Positions 19,276 through 27,961 of a DNA stretch of 64,000 nt are shown in pieces. A model generated the notes under the pieces. That model saw only the letters and a program-made list of their open reading frames with translations, made no database searches and was not told the DNA's origin. A program made the translations under genes and the position numbers. Position 1 is the stretch's first letter. The number at the start of each line of letters is the position of its first letter. The stretch is from Palsa-1033 sp963735455 (GTDB lineage Bacteria > Chloroflexota > Limnocylindria > Limnocylindrales > CSP1-4). The DNA is taken from assembly GCA_963735455.1 (NCBI GenBank), contig CAVTKZ010000002.1, positions 186,001-250,000 on the forward strand, written 5' to 3'.

Positions 19276-21216
19276 ATGGGCAAGATCATCGGGATCGACC
19301 TGGGTACCACCAACTCCGTGGTCGCCGTCATGGAAGGCGGCGAGCCGACCGTGATCGCCTCGGCCGAGGGCGGCCGGACGGTACCGTCGGTGGTCGCCTT
19401 CACCAAGACCGGCGAGCGCCTTGTCGGCCAGCTGGCCAAGCGCCAGGCCGTCACCAACCCCACCAACACGATCTACTCGATCAAGCGCTTCATGGGCCGT
19501 CGCTTCGACGATCCCGAGACGAAGCGCTCGATGGAGCTCGTCCCCTACAAGGTCCAGAAGGACGCCAAGAGCGACGGCCTGGTGGTTGTCGCCAACGGCA
19601 AGACCTACACCCCGCCCGAGATCAGCGCGATGATCCTCCAGAAGCTGAAGGCCGATGCCGAGGCGTACCTGGGCGAGAAGATCACCGAGGCGGTGATCAC
19701 CGTGCCGGCCTACTTCGACGACACCCAGCGCCAGGCGACCAAGGATGCCGGCCGGATCGCCGGCCTCGAGGTCAAGCGGATCATCAACGAGCCGACCGCG
19801 TCGGCCCTGGCCTACGGCCTGGACAAGAAGACCGACGAGAAGATCGCGGTCTACGACCTGGGCGGCGGCACGTTCGACATCTCGATCCTCGAGCTGGGCG
19901 ATGGCGTCTTCGAGGTCAAGGCCACCAACGGTGACACCCACCTCGGTGGCGACGACTTCGACCAGCGCGTCATCGAGTGGCTGCTGGCCGAGTTCAAGAA
20001 GGACCAGGGGATCGACCTGCGCAAGGACCAGCAGGCCCTCCAGCGCCTCAAGGAGGCCGCCGAGAAGGCCAAGATCGAGCTCAGCTCGACCAGCCAGACC
20101 GAGATCAACCTGCCCTACATCACGGCCGACGCCGGCGGCCCCAAGCACCTCGTGATCAACCTCTCCCGGGCCAAGCTCGAGGACCTCGTCCGGGACCTGA
20201 TCGACAAGACCCGCGAGCCGGTCGAGAAGGCGCTCAAGGACGCCGGCCTCAAGCCGGGCGAGATCGACGAGGTCGTCCTGGTCGGCGGGATGACCCGGAT
20301 GCCCGCCGTCATCGAGGCGGTCAAGGCGATGTTCGGCGGCAAGGAGCCCAACCGGGGGGTCAACCCCGACGAGGTCGTGGCCGTTGGCGCGGCGATCCAG
20401 GCAGGGGTCCTGGCCGGCGACGTGAAGGACGTCCTGCTCCTCGACGTCACCCCGCTGTCGCTGGGCATCGAGACCCTGGGCAGCGTGATGACCCGCCTGA
20501 TCGAGCGCAACACGACCATCCCGAGCTCCAAGTCGCAGACCTTCTCGACGGCCTCGGACAACCAGAGCCAGGTCGAGATCCACGTCCTGCAGGGAGAGCG
20601 CGAGTTCGCCCAGGACAACAAGACCCTCGGCCGGTTCATCCTCGACGGGATCCCGCCCGCGCCACGCGGCGTGCCCCAGGTCGAGGTGACCTTCGACATC
20701 GACGCCAACGGCATCCTCGATGTCAAGGCCAAGGACCGGGCCACCGGCAAGGAGCAGCAGGTCCGGATCACGGCCTCGTCGATGCTCTCCAAGGACGACG
20801 TGGACAAGATGGTCCGCGACGCCCAGGAGCATGCCGACGAGGATCGCCAGCGGCGCGAGGAGGTCGAGGCCCGCAACCAGGCCGAGGCCCTCACGTTCCA
20901 GGCCGAGCGCACCCTCAAGGACCTGGGCGACAAAGTCTCGGCCGAGGACCGGGCCGACGCCGAGAAGAAGATCGAGGACCTGCGCACGGCCCTCAAGGGC
21001 AGTGACGCCGCGGCCGTGACCGCCGGCGGGACCGCCCTGGCCGAGGTCCTCAGCCGGATCTCGACCGCCGCCTACCAGGCCGCCCAGGCGGCCGACGCGG
21101 GAGCGGCCGGGGAGCCGAGCTCGAACGGCTCGTCGTCCACGGACGGGACCTCGTCCGACGGTGCCGCCTCGGGCGATGCCGGCGAGACGGTCGAAGGCGA
21201 GTTCACCGAGGTCTAG
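19276..21216 (+). CDS. dnaK: Chaperone DnaK (Hsp70)
   Basis: A 646-residue Hsp70. The ATPase domain shows IGIDLGTTNSVVAVMEGG, VPAYFDDTQRQATKDAGRIA, INEPTASALAYGLDKK, VYDLGGGTFDISILE and VVLVGGMTRMP. The substrate-binding domain runs from DVTPLSLGIETLGSVMT through the helical lid. The tail is Gly/Ser/Thr/Asp-rich and ends GEFTEV. The ATG follows a GAGGAGAACC site. It works with GrpE here and with the DnaJ encoded 5.6 kb downstream in protein folding. A hairpin terminator closes the operon. Confidence 0.98.
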   Translation: MGKIIGIDLGTTNSVVAVMEGGEPTVIASAEGGRTVPSVVAFTKTGERLVGQLAKRQAVTNPTNTIYSIKRFMGRRFDDPETKRSMELVPYKVQKDAKSDGLVVVANGKTYTPPEISAMILQKLKADAEAYLGEKITEAVITVPAYFDDTQRQATKDAGRIAGLEVKRIINEPTASALAYGLDKKTDEKIAVYDLGGGTFDISILELGDGVFEVKATNGDTHLGGDDFDQRVIEWLLAEFKKDQGIDLRKDQQALQRLKEAAEKAKIELSSTSQTEINLPYITADAGGPKHLVINLSRAKLEDLVRDLIDKTREPVEKALKDAGLKPGEIDEVVLVGGMTRMPAVIEAVKAMFGGKEPNRGVNPDEVVAVGAAIQAGVLAGDVKDVLLLDVTPLSLGIETLGSVMTRLIERNTTIPSSKSQTFSTASDNQSQVEIHVLQGEREFAQDNKTLGRFILDGIPPAPRGVPQVEVTFDIDANGILDVKAKDRATGKEQQVRITASSMLSKDDVDKMVRDAQEHADEDRQRREEVEARNQAEALTFQAERTLKDLGDKVSAEDRADAEKKIEDLRTALKGSDAAAVTAGGTALAEVLSRISTAAYQAAQAADAGAAGEPSSNGSSSTDGTSSDGAASGDAGETVEGEFTEV

Positions 21217-21254
21217 GGCCCCGGGGCTCATGTCCTGATCCCCTGGCCCGACCA

Positions 21255-21283
21255 GAGCCCGCCGGCGACGAACCGGCGGGCTC
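21255..21283 (+). terminator. Hairpin terminator after dnaK
   Basis: An 11-bp perfect GC stem (21255-21265 with 21273-21283) and a 7-nt loop lie 39 bp after the dnaK stop. The following CTCGATTCC is not a strong U tract, so termination efficiency is uncertain. Confidence 0.65.
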
Positions 21284-21390
21284 CTCGATTCCGTGGCTGA
21301 TCCGTGGCTCGCCACTGCCGCCAATCCATGGCGAGCCGGCCGAGCCTTGACCAGCCTGCCGCCGATCTGTGCCCGACCTGGCGCGGCCCG

Positions 21391-21666
21391 GTTTGCGTCC
21401 GGTGGCCCGGTCCGGTTTGCGTCCGGTGGCCCGGTCCGGTTTGCGTCCGCTGGCCCGGTCCGGTTTGCGTCCGCTGGCCCGGCCCGGTTTGCGTCCGCTG
21501 GCCCGGCCCGGTTTGCGTCCGCTGGCCCGGCCCGGTTTGCGTCCGGTGGCCCGGCCCGGTTTGCGTCCGGTGGCCCGGCCCGGTTTGCGTCCGCTGGCCC
21601 GGCCCGGTTTGCGTCCGCTGGCCCGGCCCGGTTTGCGTCCGGTGGCCCGGCCCGGTTTGCGTCCGG
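21391..21666. repeat. 24-bp tandem repeat array, about 11.5 copies
   Basis: GTTTGCGTCC recurs every 24 bp twelve times from 21391 to 21655. The unit is GTTTGCGTCCG-S-TGGCCCGG-Y-CCG, with only two variable positions. Variants occur in blocks (G/T twice, C/T once, C/C three times, then G/C and C/C pairs), as expected from unit duplication. There are no spacers, so it is not CRISPR. The period is a multiple of three, which opens false ORFs in several frames. It occupies the gap between the dnaK terminator and the ABC exporter. The rest of the 723-bp gap (21217-21939) holds the terminator, this array and the 53-bp duplication. Confidence 0.95.
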
Positions 21667-21802
21667 CGAACGTAACGGACGGGCCGACCCCAGATTCGGG
21701 CGATTGCGTGCGGCGGGTGCACAGATCGTGCGTCCCTGGCGGGATCCTTGCGTTCGGAGCACGGGTCTGACGGATCGAGGGGCGAATCCGTTCGTTACGT
21801 GC

Positions 21803-21906
21803 GTCAGGCGCAACGGGCCCGATCGCGACGCGGGCCCTCCGGCGCGGCGCGGGCCGTCAGGCGCAACGGGGCCCGATCGCGGCGCCGGCCTTCCGGCGCG
21901 GCGCGG
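21803..21906. repeat. Two direct copies of a 50-bp GC-rich sequence
   Basis: Copies at 21803-21852 and 21856-21906 start GTCAGGCGCAACGG and end CCGGCGCGGCGCGG. They differ at a few positions and by one G. They sit just upstream of the ABC transporter start at 21940. Local duplication is the simplest reading. Confidence 0.8.
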
Positions 21907-21939
21907 AATTGGCCGGTCGGCGGTACCATTCCGGTCCCG

Positions 21940-22979
21940 ATGACGACTGCCCAGCCCATCGCCGCGCCCGGCTCGCCCGACTCCGCCACCGACCGGCCGT
22001 CGCCGCCCGTCGCCGAGCCCCGCTCGGCCGCGGATGGCTCGCCCCGCGCCGAGCGCGAGAGCCTGATCCGGGCCCGCGGCCTGACCAAGAAGTTCGGCGA
22101 GTTCGTCGCGGTCGACGCGATCGACTTCGACGTCGCGCCGGGCGAGTCGTTCGGGTTCCTGGGGCCCAACGGCGCGGGCAAGACCTCGACGATGCGGATG
22201 ATCGGCTGCGTCTCGCCGATCACGCTCGGGCGAGCTGAGCGTGCTGGGCATGGATCCCGGCCGCGACGGCGCCCGGATCAAGGCCCGCCTGGGCGTCGTG
22301 CCCCAGCAGGACACCCTGGACATGGAGCTGACGGTCCGCGAGAACCTGATCATCTACGGCCGCTACTTCGACCTGAGCCGGCGCGAGGCCGGCCGCCGAG
22401 CCGACGACCTGCTCGACTTCGTCCAGCTGACGGACCGGGCCAAGTCGACCGGTCGAGTCGCTGTCGGGCGGCATGAAGCGCCGCCTGACGATCGCCCGCT
22501 CGCTGGTCAACGAGCCGGACCTGCTGCTCCTCGACGAGCCGACGACCGGCCTCGATCCGCAGGCCCGCCACCTGCTCTGGGACCGCCTCTACCGGCTCAA
22601 GCAACGCGGCGTGACCCTGGTCCTGACGACCCACTACATGGACGAGGCCGAGCAGCTCTGCGACCGGCTGGTGGTCATGGACAAGGCCCATATCGTCGCC
22701 GAGGGCTCGCCCCGCGAGCTGATCGAGCAGTACTCGACGAAGGAGGTCCTGGAGCTGCGCTTCCCGGTCGGTGTCCTCGAGACGCTCGACACGGAGCTCG
22801 ACGGGCTGGCCGAGCGGATCGAGCGGCTGCCCGACCGGGTCCTGCTGTACGCCGATGACGGCGAGGCTGCTGCCGCCGCCGCCCACGCCCGGGGCCTGCG
22901 GCCCGAGACGGTCCTCGTCCGGCGCTCGAGCCTGGAGGACGTCTTCCTGCGGCTGACCGGCCGCAGCCTGATCGAATGA
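21940..22979 (+). CDS. ABC-2 type exporter ATPase (NodI/CcmA-like), two frameshifts
   Basis: This is the nucleotide-binding subunit of an ABC-2 exporter, read across two shifts. After a 40-residue Pro/Ala-rich start come LIRARGLTKKFGEFVAVD and Walker A FGFLGPNGAGKTSTMRM. The frame breaks near 22228-22230 (one extra G restores SPITLGELSVLGMDPG) and near 22451 (one extra G restores ESLSGGMKRRL). Walker B LLLLDEPTTGLDPQ and the switch His in TTHYMDEAEQL follow, and RSSLEDVFLRLTG is typical of NodI/DrrA-type subunits. It overlaps its permease gene by ATGA. Intact catalytic motifs on both sides argue that the gene is functional and the shifts are errors. Substrate unknown. Confidence 0.82.
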
Positions 22980-23812
22980 CCGCGATCAGTCCGCCGGCGC
23001 CGGCGGTCGGGCCGATCGCCGGGGCCCGCCCGTCGCCGATCGGCGGCGCCCGCCAGGTCTTCGAGTACAAGGCCCTCGTCTACCGGCGGGTCTGGCGTGG
23101 CTCGCTCTTCTCGACGTTCCTGTCGCCGGTCCTCTTCCTGGCCGCGATGGGCATCGGCCTGGGCAGCTTCGTCGAGGGCGGCAACGCGATCGCCTCGCTC
23201 GGCGGCGTCTCCTACGCGGCCTTCCTGGCGCCCGGCCTGCTGGCCGCCCAGGGGATGCAGACGGCCGCCTCGGAATCGACCTGGACGATCATGGGCGGCT
23301 TCGTCTGGGACCGGACCTTCCACGGGATGTATGCCACGCCGGTGTCGGTCGCCGGGATCGTCTTCGGCCAGCTGGCCTGGGTCACGGCCCGGCTGACGAT
23401 GGTGGCCACGGCGTTCTTCGTGGTGATGGTCGCTTTCGGCTTCGTCGGCTCGCCGCTGGGCGTCCTGGGGATCGTCGCCTCGGTCCTGACCGGGCTGGCC
23501 TTCGCCGCGCCGATCACCGCGTTCGCCGCGGGCCAGAAGAACGACAGCGTCTTCTCGATGATCTTCCGCTTCTTCATCACGCCGCTCTTCCTGTTCTCGG
23601 GCACGTTCTTCCCGATCGAGCAGCTGCCCCTGGTGATCCGGCCGATCGCCTGGCTGACGCCGACCTTCCACGGCGTGGCGCTCGCCCGCGGCCTGTCGCT
23701 GGGGAACCTCGATCCGGTGGGCGGCCTCGTCCACCTCGGCGTCCTGGGCCTGTACATCGTGATCGGGACGGCCTGCGCCCTGGTCACCTTCCGCCGCTCG
23801 CTGACCAGGTAG
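22976..23812 (+). CDS. ABC-2 type transporter permease (NodJ-like), first
   Basis: A 278-residue permease with six hydrophobic helices. The ABC-2 signature is clear: YAAFLAPGLLAAQGMQTA after the first helices, then LFLFSGTFFPIEQLP and a C-terminal helix ending in FRRSLTR. ABC-2 permeases of this type export lipids, polysaccharide or drugs. The ATG overlaps the ATPase stop, and a paralogous permease follows 4 bp later, so the exporter is probably a heterodimer with one ATPase gene. Confidence 0.88.
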   Translation: MTAISPPAPAVGPIAGARPSPIGGARQVFEYKALVYRRVWRGSLFSTFLSPVLFLAAMGIGLGSFVEGGNAIASLGGVSYAAFLAPGLLAAQGMQTAASESTWTIMGGFVWDRTFHGMYATPVSVAGIVFGQLAWVTARLTMVATAFFVVMVAFGFVGSPLGVLGIVASVLTGLAFAAPITAFAAGQKNDSVFSMIFRFFITPLFLFSGTFFPIEQLPLVIRPIAWLTPTFHGVALARGLSLGNLDPVGGLVHLGVLGLYIVIGTACALVTFRRSLTR

Positions 23813-23816
23813 GCCG

Positions 23817-24614
23817 ATGATCGCCACCCGGCTCCTGCCAACCCTGGGCTTCGCGCCGCGCGCCGACCGGCTCGTCGAGCGCAACGTGATGAACTACCGG
23901 CGGACCTGGATCGTCCTCGTGTCGGGCTTCTTCGAGCCGCTCTTCTACCTGCTCGGGATCGGCTTCGGGATCGGCGCCCTGGTCGGCACCGTGACCGGGC
24001 CGGACGGCCACGCGATCAGCTACGGCGCCTTCGTCGCGCCGGGGCTGCTGGCCTCGTCGGCGATGAACGGGGCGATCTACGACTCGACGTTCAACATCTT
24101 CTTCAAGCTGCGCTACGCCAAGACGTACGACGCGATCCTGTCGACGCCGCTGGGGATCAACGACATCGCGGTCGGCGAGATCACCTGGGCGCTGATCCGG
24201 GGGACGCTCTACGCGATCGGCTTCCTGGCCGTGATGGTCGTCCTGGGCCTGGTCGAGTCGCCGTGGGTGATCCTGGCCCTGCCGGCGGCGATGCTGATCG
24301 GCTTCGCCTTCGCGGCGGTCGGCATGGCGGCCACGACCTGGGTCCGGAGCTGGACCGACTTCGACTACGTCTTCGTGGTCACCCTGCCCCTCTTCCTGTT
24401 CTCGTCGACGTTCTACCCGCTGAGCGTCTACCCCGAGCCGCTCCGGACGATCGTCTCGGTGACCCCGCTGTCGCGCTGCATCGACCTGCTCCGCTCGCTG
24501 GCCCTCGGCCAGCTCAGCCCGGTCCTGCTGGTCGACATCGCCTACCTCCTGGTGATGGGCGGCGTCGGCCTGTGGGTCGTCTCGCGCCGGCTCGACAAGC
24601 TCCTGCTCAAGTAG
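23817..24614 (+). CDS. ABC-2 type transporter permease (NodJ-like), second
   Basis: A 265-residue paralogue of the preceding permease with the same six-helix plan. RNVMNYRRTWIVLVSGFFEP precedes helix 1, SYGAFVAPGLLASSAMNGA gives the ABC-2 motif, and FLFSSTFYPLSVYPEPL matches the FSGTFFPIEQLP loop of its partner. With the ATPase and first permease it forms a three-gene exporter set. The order ATPase-permease-permease and ABC-2 membership are firm; the cargo is not known. Confidence 0.88.
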   Translation: MIATRLLPTLGFAPRADRLVERNVMNYRRTWIVLVSGFFEPLFYLLGIGFGIGALVGTVTGPDGHAISYGAFVAPGLLASSAMNGAIYDSTFNIFFKLRYAKTYDAILSTPLGINDIAVGEITWALIRGTLYAIGFLAVMVVLGLVESPWVILALPAAMLIGFAFAAVGMAATTWVRSWTDFDYVFVVTLPLFLFSSTFYPLSVYPEPLRTIVSVTPLSRCIDLLRSLALGQLSPVLLVDIAYLLVMGGVGLWVVSRRLDKLLLK

Positions 24615-24620
24615 CCCGAC

Positions 24621-25332
24621 GTGGTCGACCGGGCGGCCTGGCGGCCCTCGAGGCCGAGATCGTCGCCTGCCGGCGCTGTCCGCGGCTCGTCGCCTGGCGC
24701 GAGCAGGTCGCCCGCGAGAAGGTCGCCCGCTACGCCGGCGAGCCGTACTGGGGCCGGCCCTGCCGGGCTTCGGCGATCCCGAGGCGCGAGTCCTGATCGT
24801 CGGCCTGGCCCCGGCCGCCCACGGCGGCAACCGGACCGGGCGGGTCTTCACCGGCGACCGATCGGGCGACTTCCTGTGGACCGCGCTGCACGCAGACGGG
24901 CTTCGCCGATCGAGGCAGCTCGCGCCGGGCCGACGACGGGCTGACCCTGACCGACGCGTACATCGCCGCCGCCGTCCGCTGCGCCCCGCCGCTCAACCGG
25001 CCGACCAACGCCGAGCGCGACAACTGCGCCCCGTTCCTGGTCCGCGAGCTGGCCCTCCTCGAGAACGTCCGGGTGATCGTGCCCGCTGGGCGGCTTCGGC
25101 TGGGACGCCGTCCTGCGGACGATCGCCGCGCTCGGCCACCCGGTGCCCCGCCCGAAGCCACGCTTCGGCCACGGGGCGGAGGTCGCAGATCGGGCCGTAC
25201 CAGCTCGTCGCCTCGTTCCACCCGAGCCAGCAGAACACGTTCACCGGCCGGCTGACGGCGCCGATGCTGGCCCAGGTCATGGGCCGGGCGGCGACGCTTG
25301 CAGGCGGCCGGGATCGGCCTACACTCATGTGA
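24621..25332 (+). pseudogene. Uracil-DNA glycosylase, family 5-like, broken by about five frameshifts
   Basis: Reading across the frames gives a complete family 5-like (UDGb) glycosylase. ACRRCPRLVAWREQVA carries two of the 4Fe-4S Cys, VLIVGLAPAAHGGNRTGRVF is the active-site motif with TGDRSGDFL, AYIAAAVRCAPPLNRPT holds another Cys, and SFHPSQQNTFTGRLT is the C-terminal motif. Breaks are near 24631, 24758-24761, 24892, 25085 and 25185; at the last three a single extra G explains the shift (VIVP|LGGFGWD at 25085). The enzyme would remove uracil or hypoxanthine from GC-rich DNA. Either the gene has decayed or the consensus is wrong; all motifs are preserved, which favours the latter. Confidence 0.75.
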
Positions 25333-25334
25333 GC

Positions 25335-25781
25335 GTGATCTACATCGTCTGGCTGGTCCTGGGCGTCGGCCTGCTTCTGGCCGAGCTCCACACGGCGTCG
25401 TTCTACGCCATCTTCCTGGGGGTCGGGGCGCTGGTCGCCGGGGTCCTCGCGCTGGTCCTGCCCGACAGCCCGATCTGGGTCCAGGCCGCCGTGGCCCTGG
25501 TCGTCGCGGTCGTCGGCGTGGCGATCGTCCGGCCGCGGTTCGCGACTCGCTTCCTGCGCCATCAGGGCGGCGCCGCCTCGCGCGGCGTCCACGGCGGCTT
25601 CGTCGGCGAGCGCGCCCTGGCCACCGACCCGATCGGCGACGAGCTCCATCCGGGCCACGTCCGGCTGGCCGGCGAGAGCTGGCTGGCGATCTCCGATGAC
25701 GGTTCCGAGATCGGCGGCAACGCCTCCGTGATCGTCACCGCGGTTCGGGGAACGACGCTCGTCGTGCGCCCCGCCGGCTGA
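25335..25781 (+). CDS. NfeD-like membrane protein
   Basis: A 148-residue protein. GTG 25335 gives an N-terminus with two or three membrane helices (IYIVWLVLGVGLLLAELHTA, then about 25-68) and a C-terminal OB fold (about 85-148, LATDPIGDELHPGHVRLAGE). Short NfeD proteins associate with SPFH/stomatin proteins in membrane microdomains, and the next gene, 28 bp downstream, is exactly such a protein. The catalytic serine-protease half of long NfeD is absent. TACACT ends 9 nt before the start and no Shine-Dalgarno site is present. Confidence 0.82.
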   Translation: MIYIVWLVLGVGLLLAELHTASFYAIFLGVGALVAGVLALVLPDSPIWVQAAVALVVAVVGVAIVRPRFATRFLRHQGGAASRGVHGGFVGERALATDPIGDELHPGHVRLAGESWLAISDDGSEIGGNASVIVTAVRGTTLVVRPAG

Positions 25782-25809
25782 GCCGGCCGTCACTGGAGTA
25801 GAGCCCTAG

Positions 25810-26850
25810 ATGGACCCATCCGCAATCGCCGGGATCGTCGTCCTGGTCCTGATCATCCTGATCATCGTCTTCGCCCTCAACCTGCTGCGCTCGGTCGTCA
25901 ACCTCGTCCAGCAGGGCTCGGTCGGCGTCGTCAAGCGCCTCGGCGAGTTCCGCGGGATCCACGATCCGGGCCTGGTCCTGATCATGCCCTTCATCGATTC
26001 GATCGTGATGGTCGACATGCGCGAGTTCCCGCGGCCCGGCGATCGCCAGGAGGTGATCACCAAGGACAACGTCGTCGTGGCGGTCAACGCCACGATCTTC
26101 ACCCAGGTCGTCGACGCCAAGCAGGCCCTCTTCAGCATCGCCAACTTCGACGTCGCGATCGACGCCCTGGCCCGGACCGCCCTCCGCTCGGTGATCGGCA
26201 CCCTGTCCCTCGACGAGGCGCTGTCCGAGCGCGAGCGGATCAACGTCGACGTCCAGCAGCAGATGGAAGCGGTCACCGACAAGTGGGGGATCCGGATCAA
26301 CCGGATCGAGATCGTGGAGATCACCCCGCCGCCCCAGATCCTGCAGGCCCTCGCCCTCCAGAAGCAGGCCGACCAGGAGAAGCGGGCCAAGATCCTCCAG
26401 TCGGAGGGCCTCCAGCAGTCGGCGGTCAACGTGGCCGACGGCAACCGGCAGGCGGCGATCAAGAGCGCCGAGGGCGAGCGCCAGTCGGCGATCCTGCGCG
26501 CCGAGGGCAACCGGCAGGCGGCGATCCTCGAGGCCGAGGGCCGGGCCCAGGCGATCAAGACGGTCTACGACGCGATCGCGGCGGCCAACCCCAGCCCGAC
26601 CCTGGTCGCGATCCTCCAGCTCGACACGCTCTCCAAGTTCGCGACCAGCCCGAACGCCAAGCTGATCATCCCGGCCGAATCGTCGGCCCTGCTCGGCGCC
26701 GCGGCCGCCCTGCGCTCGGTCCTGGGCGACGTCCCGACGGAGAGCAACGCCCCGACGCGCCTGAGGCAGCTCCCGGTCCCGGCTGACTCGGCGAGCCAGC
26801 CGGGACCCGTCGAGCGGTCACCTCTCGTATCCTTGGCCATCGAATGGTGA
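25810..26850 (+). CDS. SPFH/stomatin-like membrane scaffold protein (paraslipin type)
   Basis: A 346-residue SPFH protein. A single N-terminal membrane helix (about 6-27) is followed by the SPFH domain (about 30-200; QQGSVGVVKRLGEFRGIHDP, ARTALRSVIGTLSLDEALSE, WGIRINRIEIVEITPP). An Ala/Glu/Gln-rich coiled coil comes next, with AEGERQSAILRAEGNRQAA repeats, and a hydrophobic patch near 260-310. Such proteins oligomerise at the membrane and usually pair with NfeD, encoded just upstream. The 3' end overlaps dnaJ by 7 bp. The start has a GGAG site about 13 nt upstream. Confidence 0.9.
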   Translation: MDPSAIAGIVVLVLIILIIVFALNLLRSVVNLVQQGSVGVVKRLGEFRGIHDPGLVLIMPFIDSIVMVDMREFPRPGDRQEVITKDNVVVAVNATIFTQVVDAKQALFSIANFDVAIDALARTALRSVIGTLSLDEALSERERINVDVQQQMEAVTDKWGIRINRIEIVEITPPPQILQALALQKQADQEKRAKILQSEGLQQSAVNVADGNRQAAIKSAEGERQSAILRAEGNRQAAILEAEGRAQAIKTVYDAIAAANPSPTLVAILQLDTLSKFATSPNAKLIIPAESSALLGAAAALRSVLGDVPTESNAPTRLRQLPVPADSASQPGPVERSPLVSLAIEW

Positions 26851-27961
26851 CTGAGCGCGACTACTACGAGATCCTCGAGGTCGAGCGGACGGCCGGCGAC
26901 GCCGAGATCAAGCGGTCGTTCCGGCGGCTGGCCCAGAAGTGGCACCCGGACGTCAACGCCGACGCCGGCTCGGAGATCCGCTTCAAGGAGATCAACGAGG
27001 CCTACCAGGTCCTGTCCGATCCGACCAAGAAGCAGGCCTACGACATGTTCGGCAAGGCCGGCGTCGACGGGCCGGGGCGGGTGCCGGCTTCGGCCAGGGC
27101 TTCGGCGGCCTGGGCGACATCTTCGACGCGTTCTTCGGCGGAGCGGCCGCCGGTGGCCGGCGGACGGGCCGGGCGAACACCGGCTCGGACCTCCGCTACG
27201 ACCTGCGGATCACGTTCGCCGAGGCGGTCCTGGGGACCGACAAGGAGATCGACTTCCCGGTCCTCGACCGCTGCGCGACGTGCAACGGGACCGGCGCCAA
27301 GCCGGGCACCGACTCGAAGACCTGCCCCCAGTGCGAGGGCCGCGGCGAGGTCCGCAGCGTGCGCCAGACGATGCTCGGCCAGATGGTCAACGTCCAGGCC
27401 TGCCCGCGCTGCCACGGCGAGGGCCGGATCGTCGAGACGCCCTGCGAGACGTGCCGCGGCGACGGCCGGGTCGAGCGCCACAAGAAGATCCGGGTGAGCG
27501 TCCCGGCCGGGATCGACGAGGGTCACCAGATCCGGCTGTCGGGCGAGGGCGAGGTCGGCCCGCACGGTGGTCCCGCCGGCAGCCTGTACGTCGCGGTCCA
27601 TATCCAGGCCCACAAGACGCTCAAGCGCGAAGGGACCGAGCTGTTCCTCGAACGCGAGATCTCGATCGCCCAGGCCGCCCTCGGGACGCGGGTGACGATC
27701 CCCACGATCGAGGGCGACGAGCAGGTCGAGATCAAGCCCGGAACCCAGCCCGGCGCCGAGATCCGGCTGCGGGGCAAGGGCGTGCCCCACCTCCGGCGGG
27801 CCAACGTCCGGGGCGACCTGCACGTGTTCGTCAAGGTCGCCGTGCCGACCAGGCTCAACAAGAAGCAGCGCGAGCTGCTCGAGGCGCTGGCCGAATCCTC
27901 GGGCGAAGCGGTGACCAGCGGCAGCGGGATCCTCGACCGGGTCAAGGACGCCCTTGGCTGA
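26844..27961 (+). CDS. dnaJ: Chaperone DnaJ (Hsp40), one frameshift
   Basis: The J domain (residues 1-70) carries the HPD triad in LAQKWHPDVNAD. A Gly-rich segment starts at GKAGVDG, where the frame breaks (27067-27075; one missing base restores GAGFGQGFGG). Four zinc-binding repeats follow: CATCNGTGAK, CPQCEGRGEV, CPRCHGEGRI and CETCRGDGRV. The C-terminal substrate domains end at the TGA at 27961. DnaJ delivers clients to DnaK and stimulates its ATPase. It is not in the hrcA operon but 5.6 kb downstream, ahead of prmA, with no CIRCE. The gene body is otherwise intact. Confidence 0.92.

Noticed and set aside
21391..21666. CRISPR array
   Set aside because: Units are directly adjacent with no unique spacers, and no cas gene is present in the window.
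21228..21943. Overlapping open frames through the 24-bp repeat encoding 8-residue repeats
   Set aside because: The repeat period is a multiple of three, so stop-free frames arise automatically on both strands. No ribosome site precedes any of them.
19222..22353. A 1043-residue minus-strand open frame across dnaK and the ABC ATPase
   Set aside because: It is antisense to conserved genes, has no start signal or known domain, and is open only because the DNA is GC-rich with strong codon bias. The same applies to the 1018-residue minus-strand frame across lepA and hemW (13411-16467).
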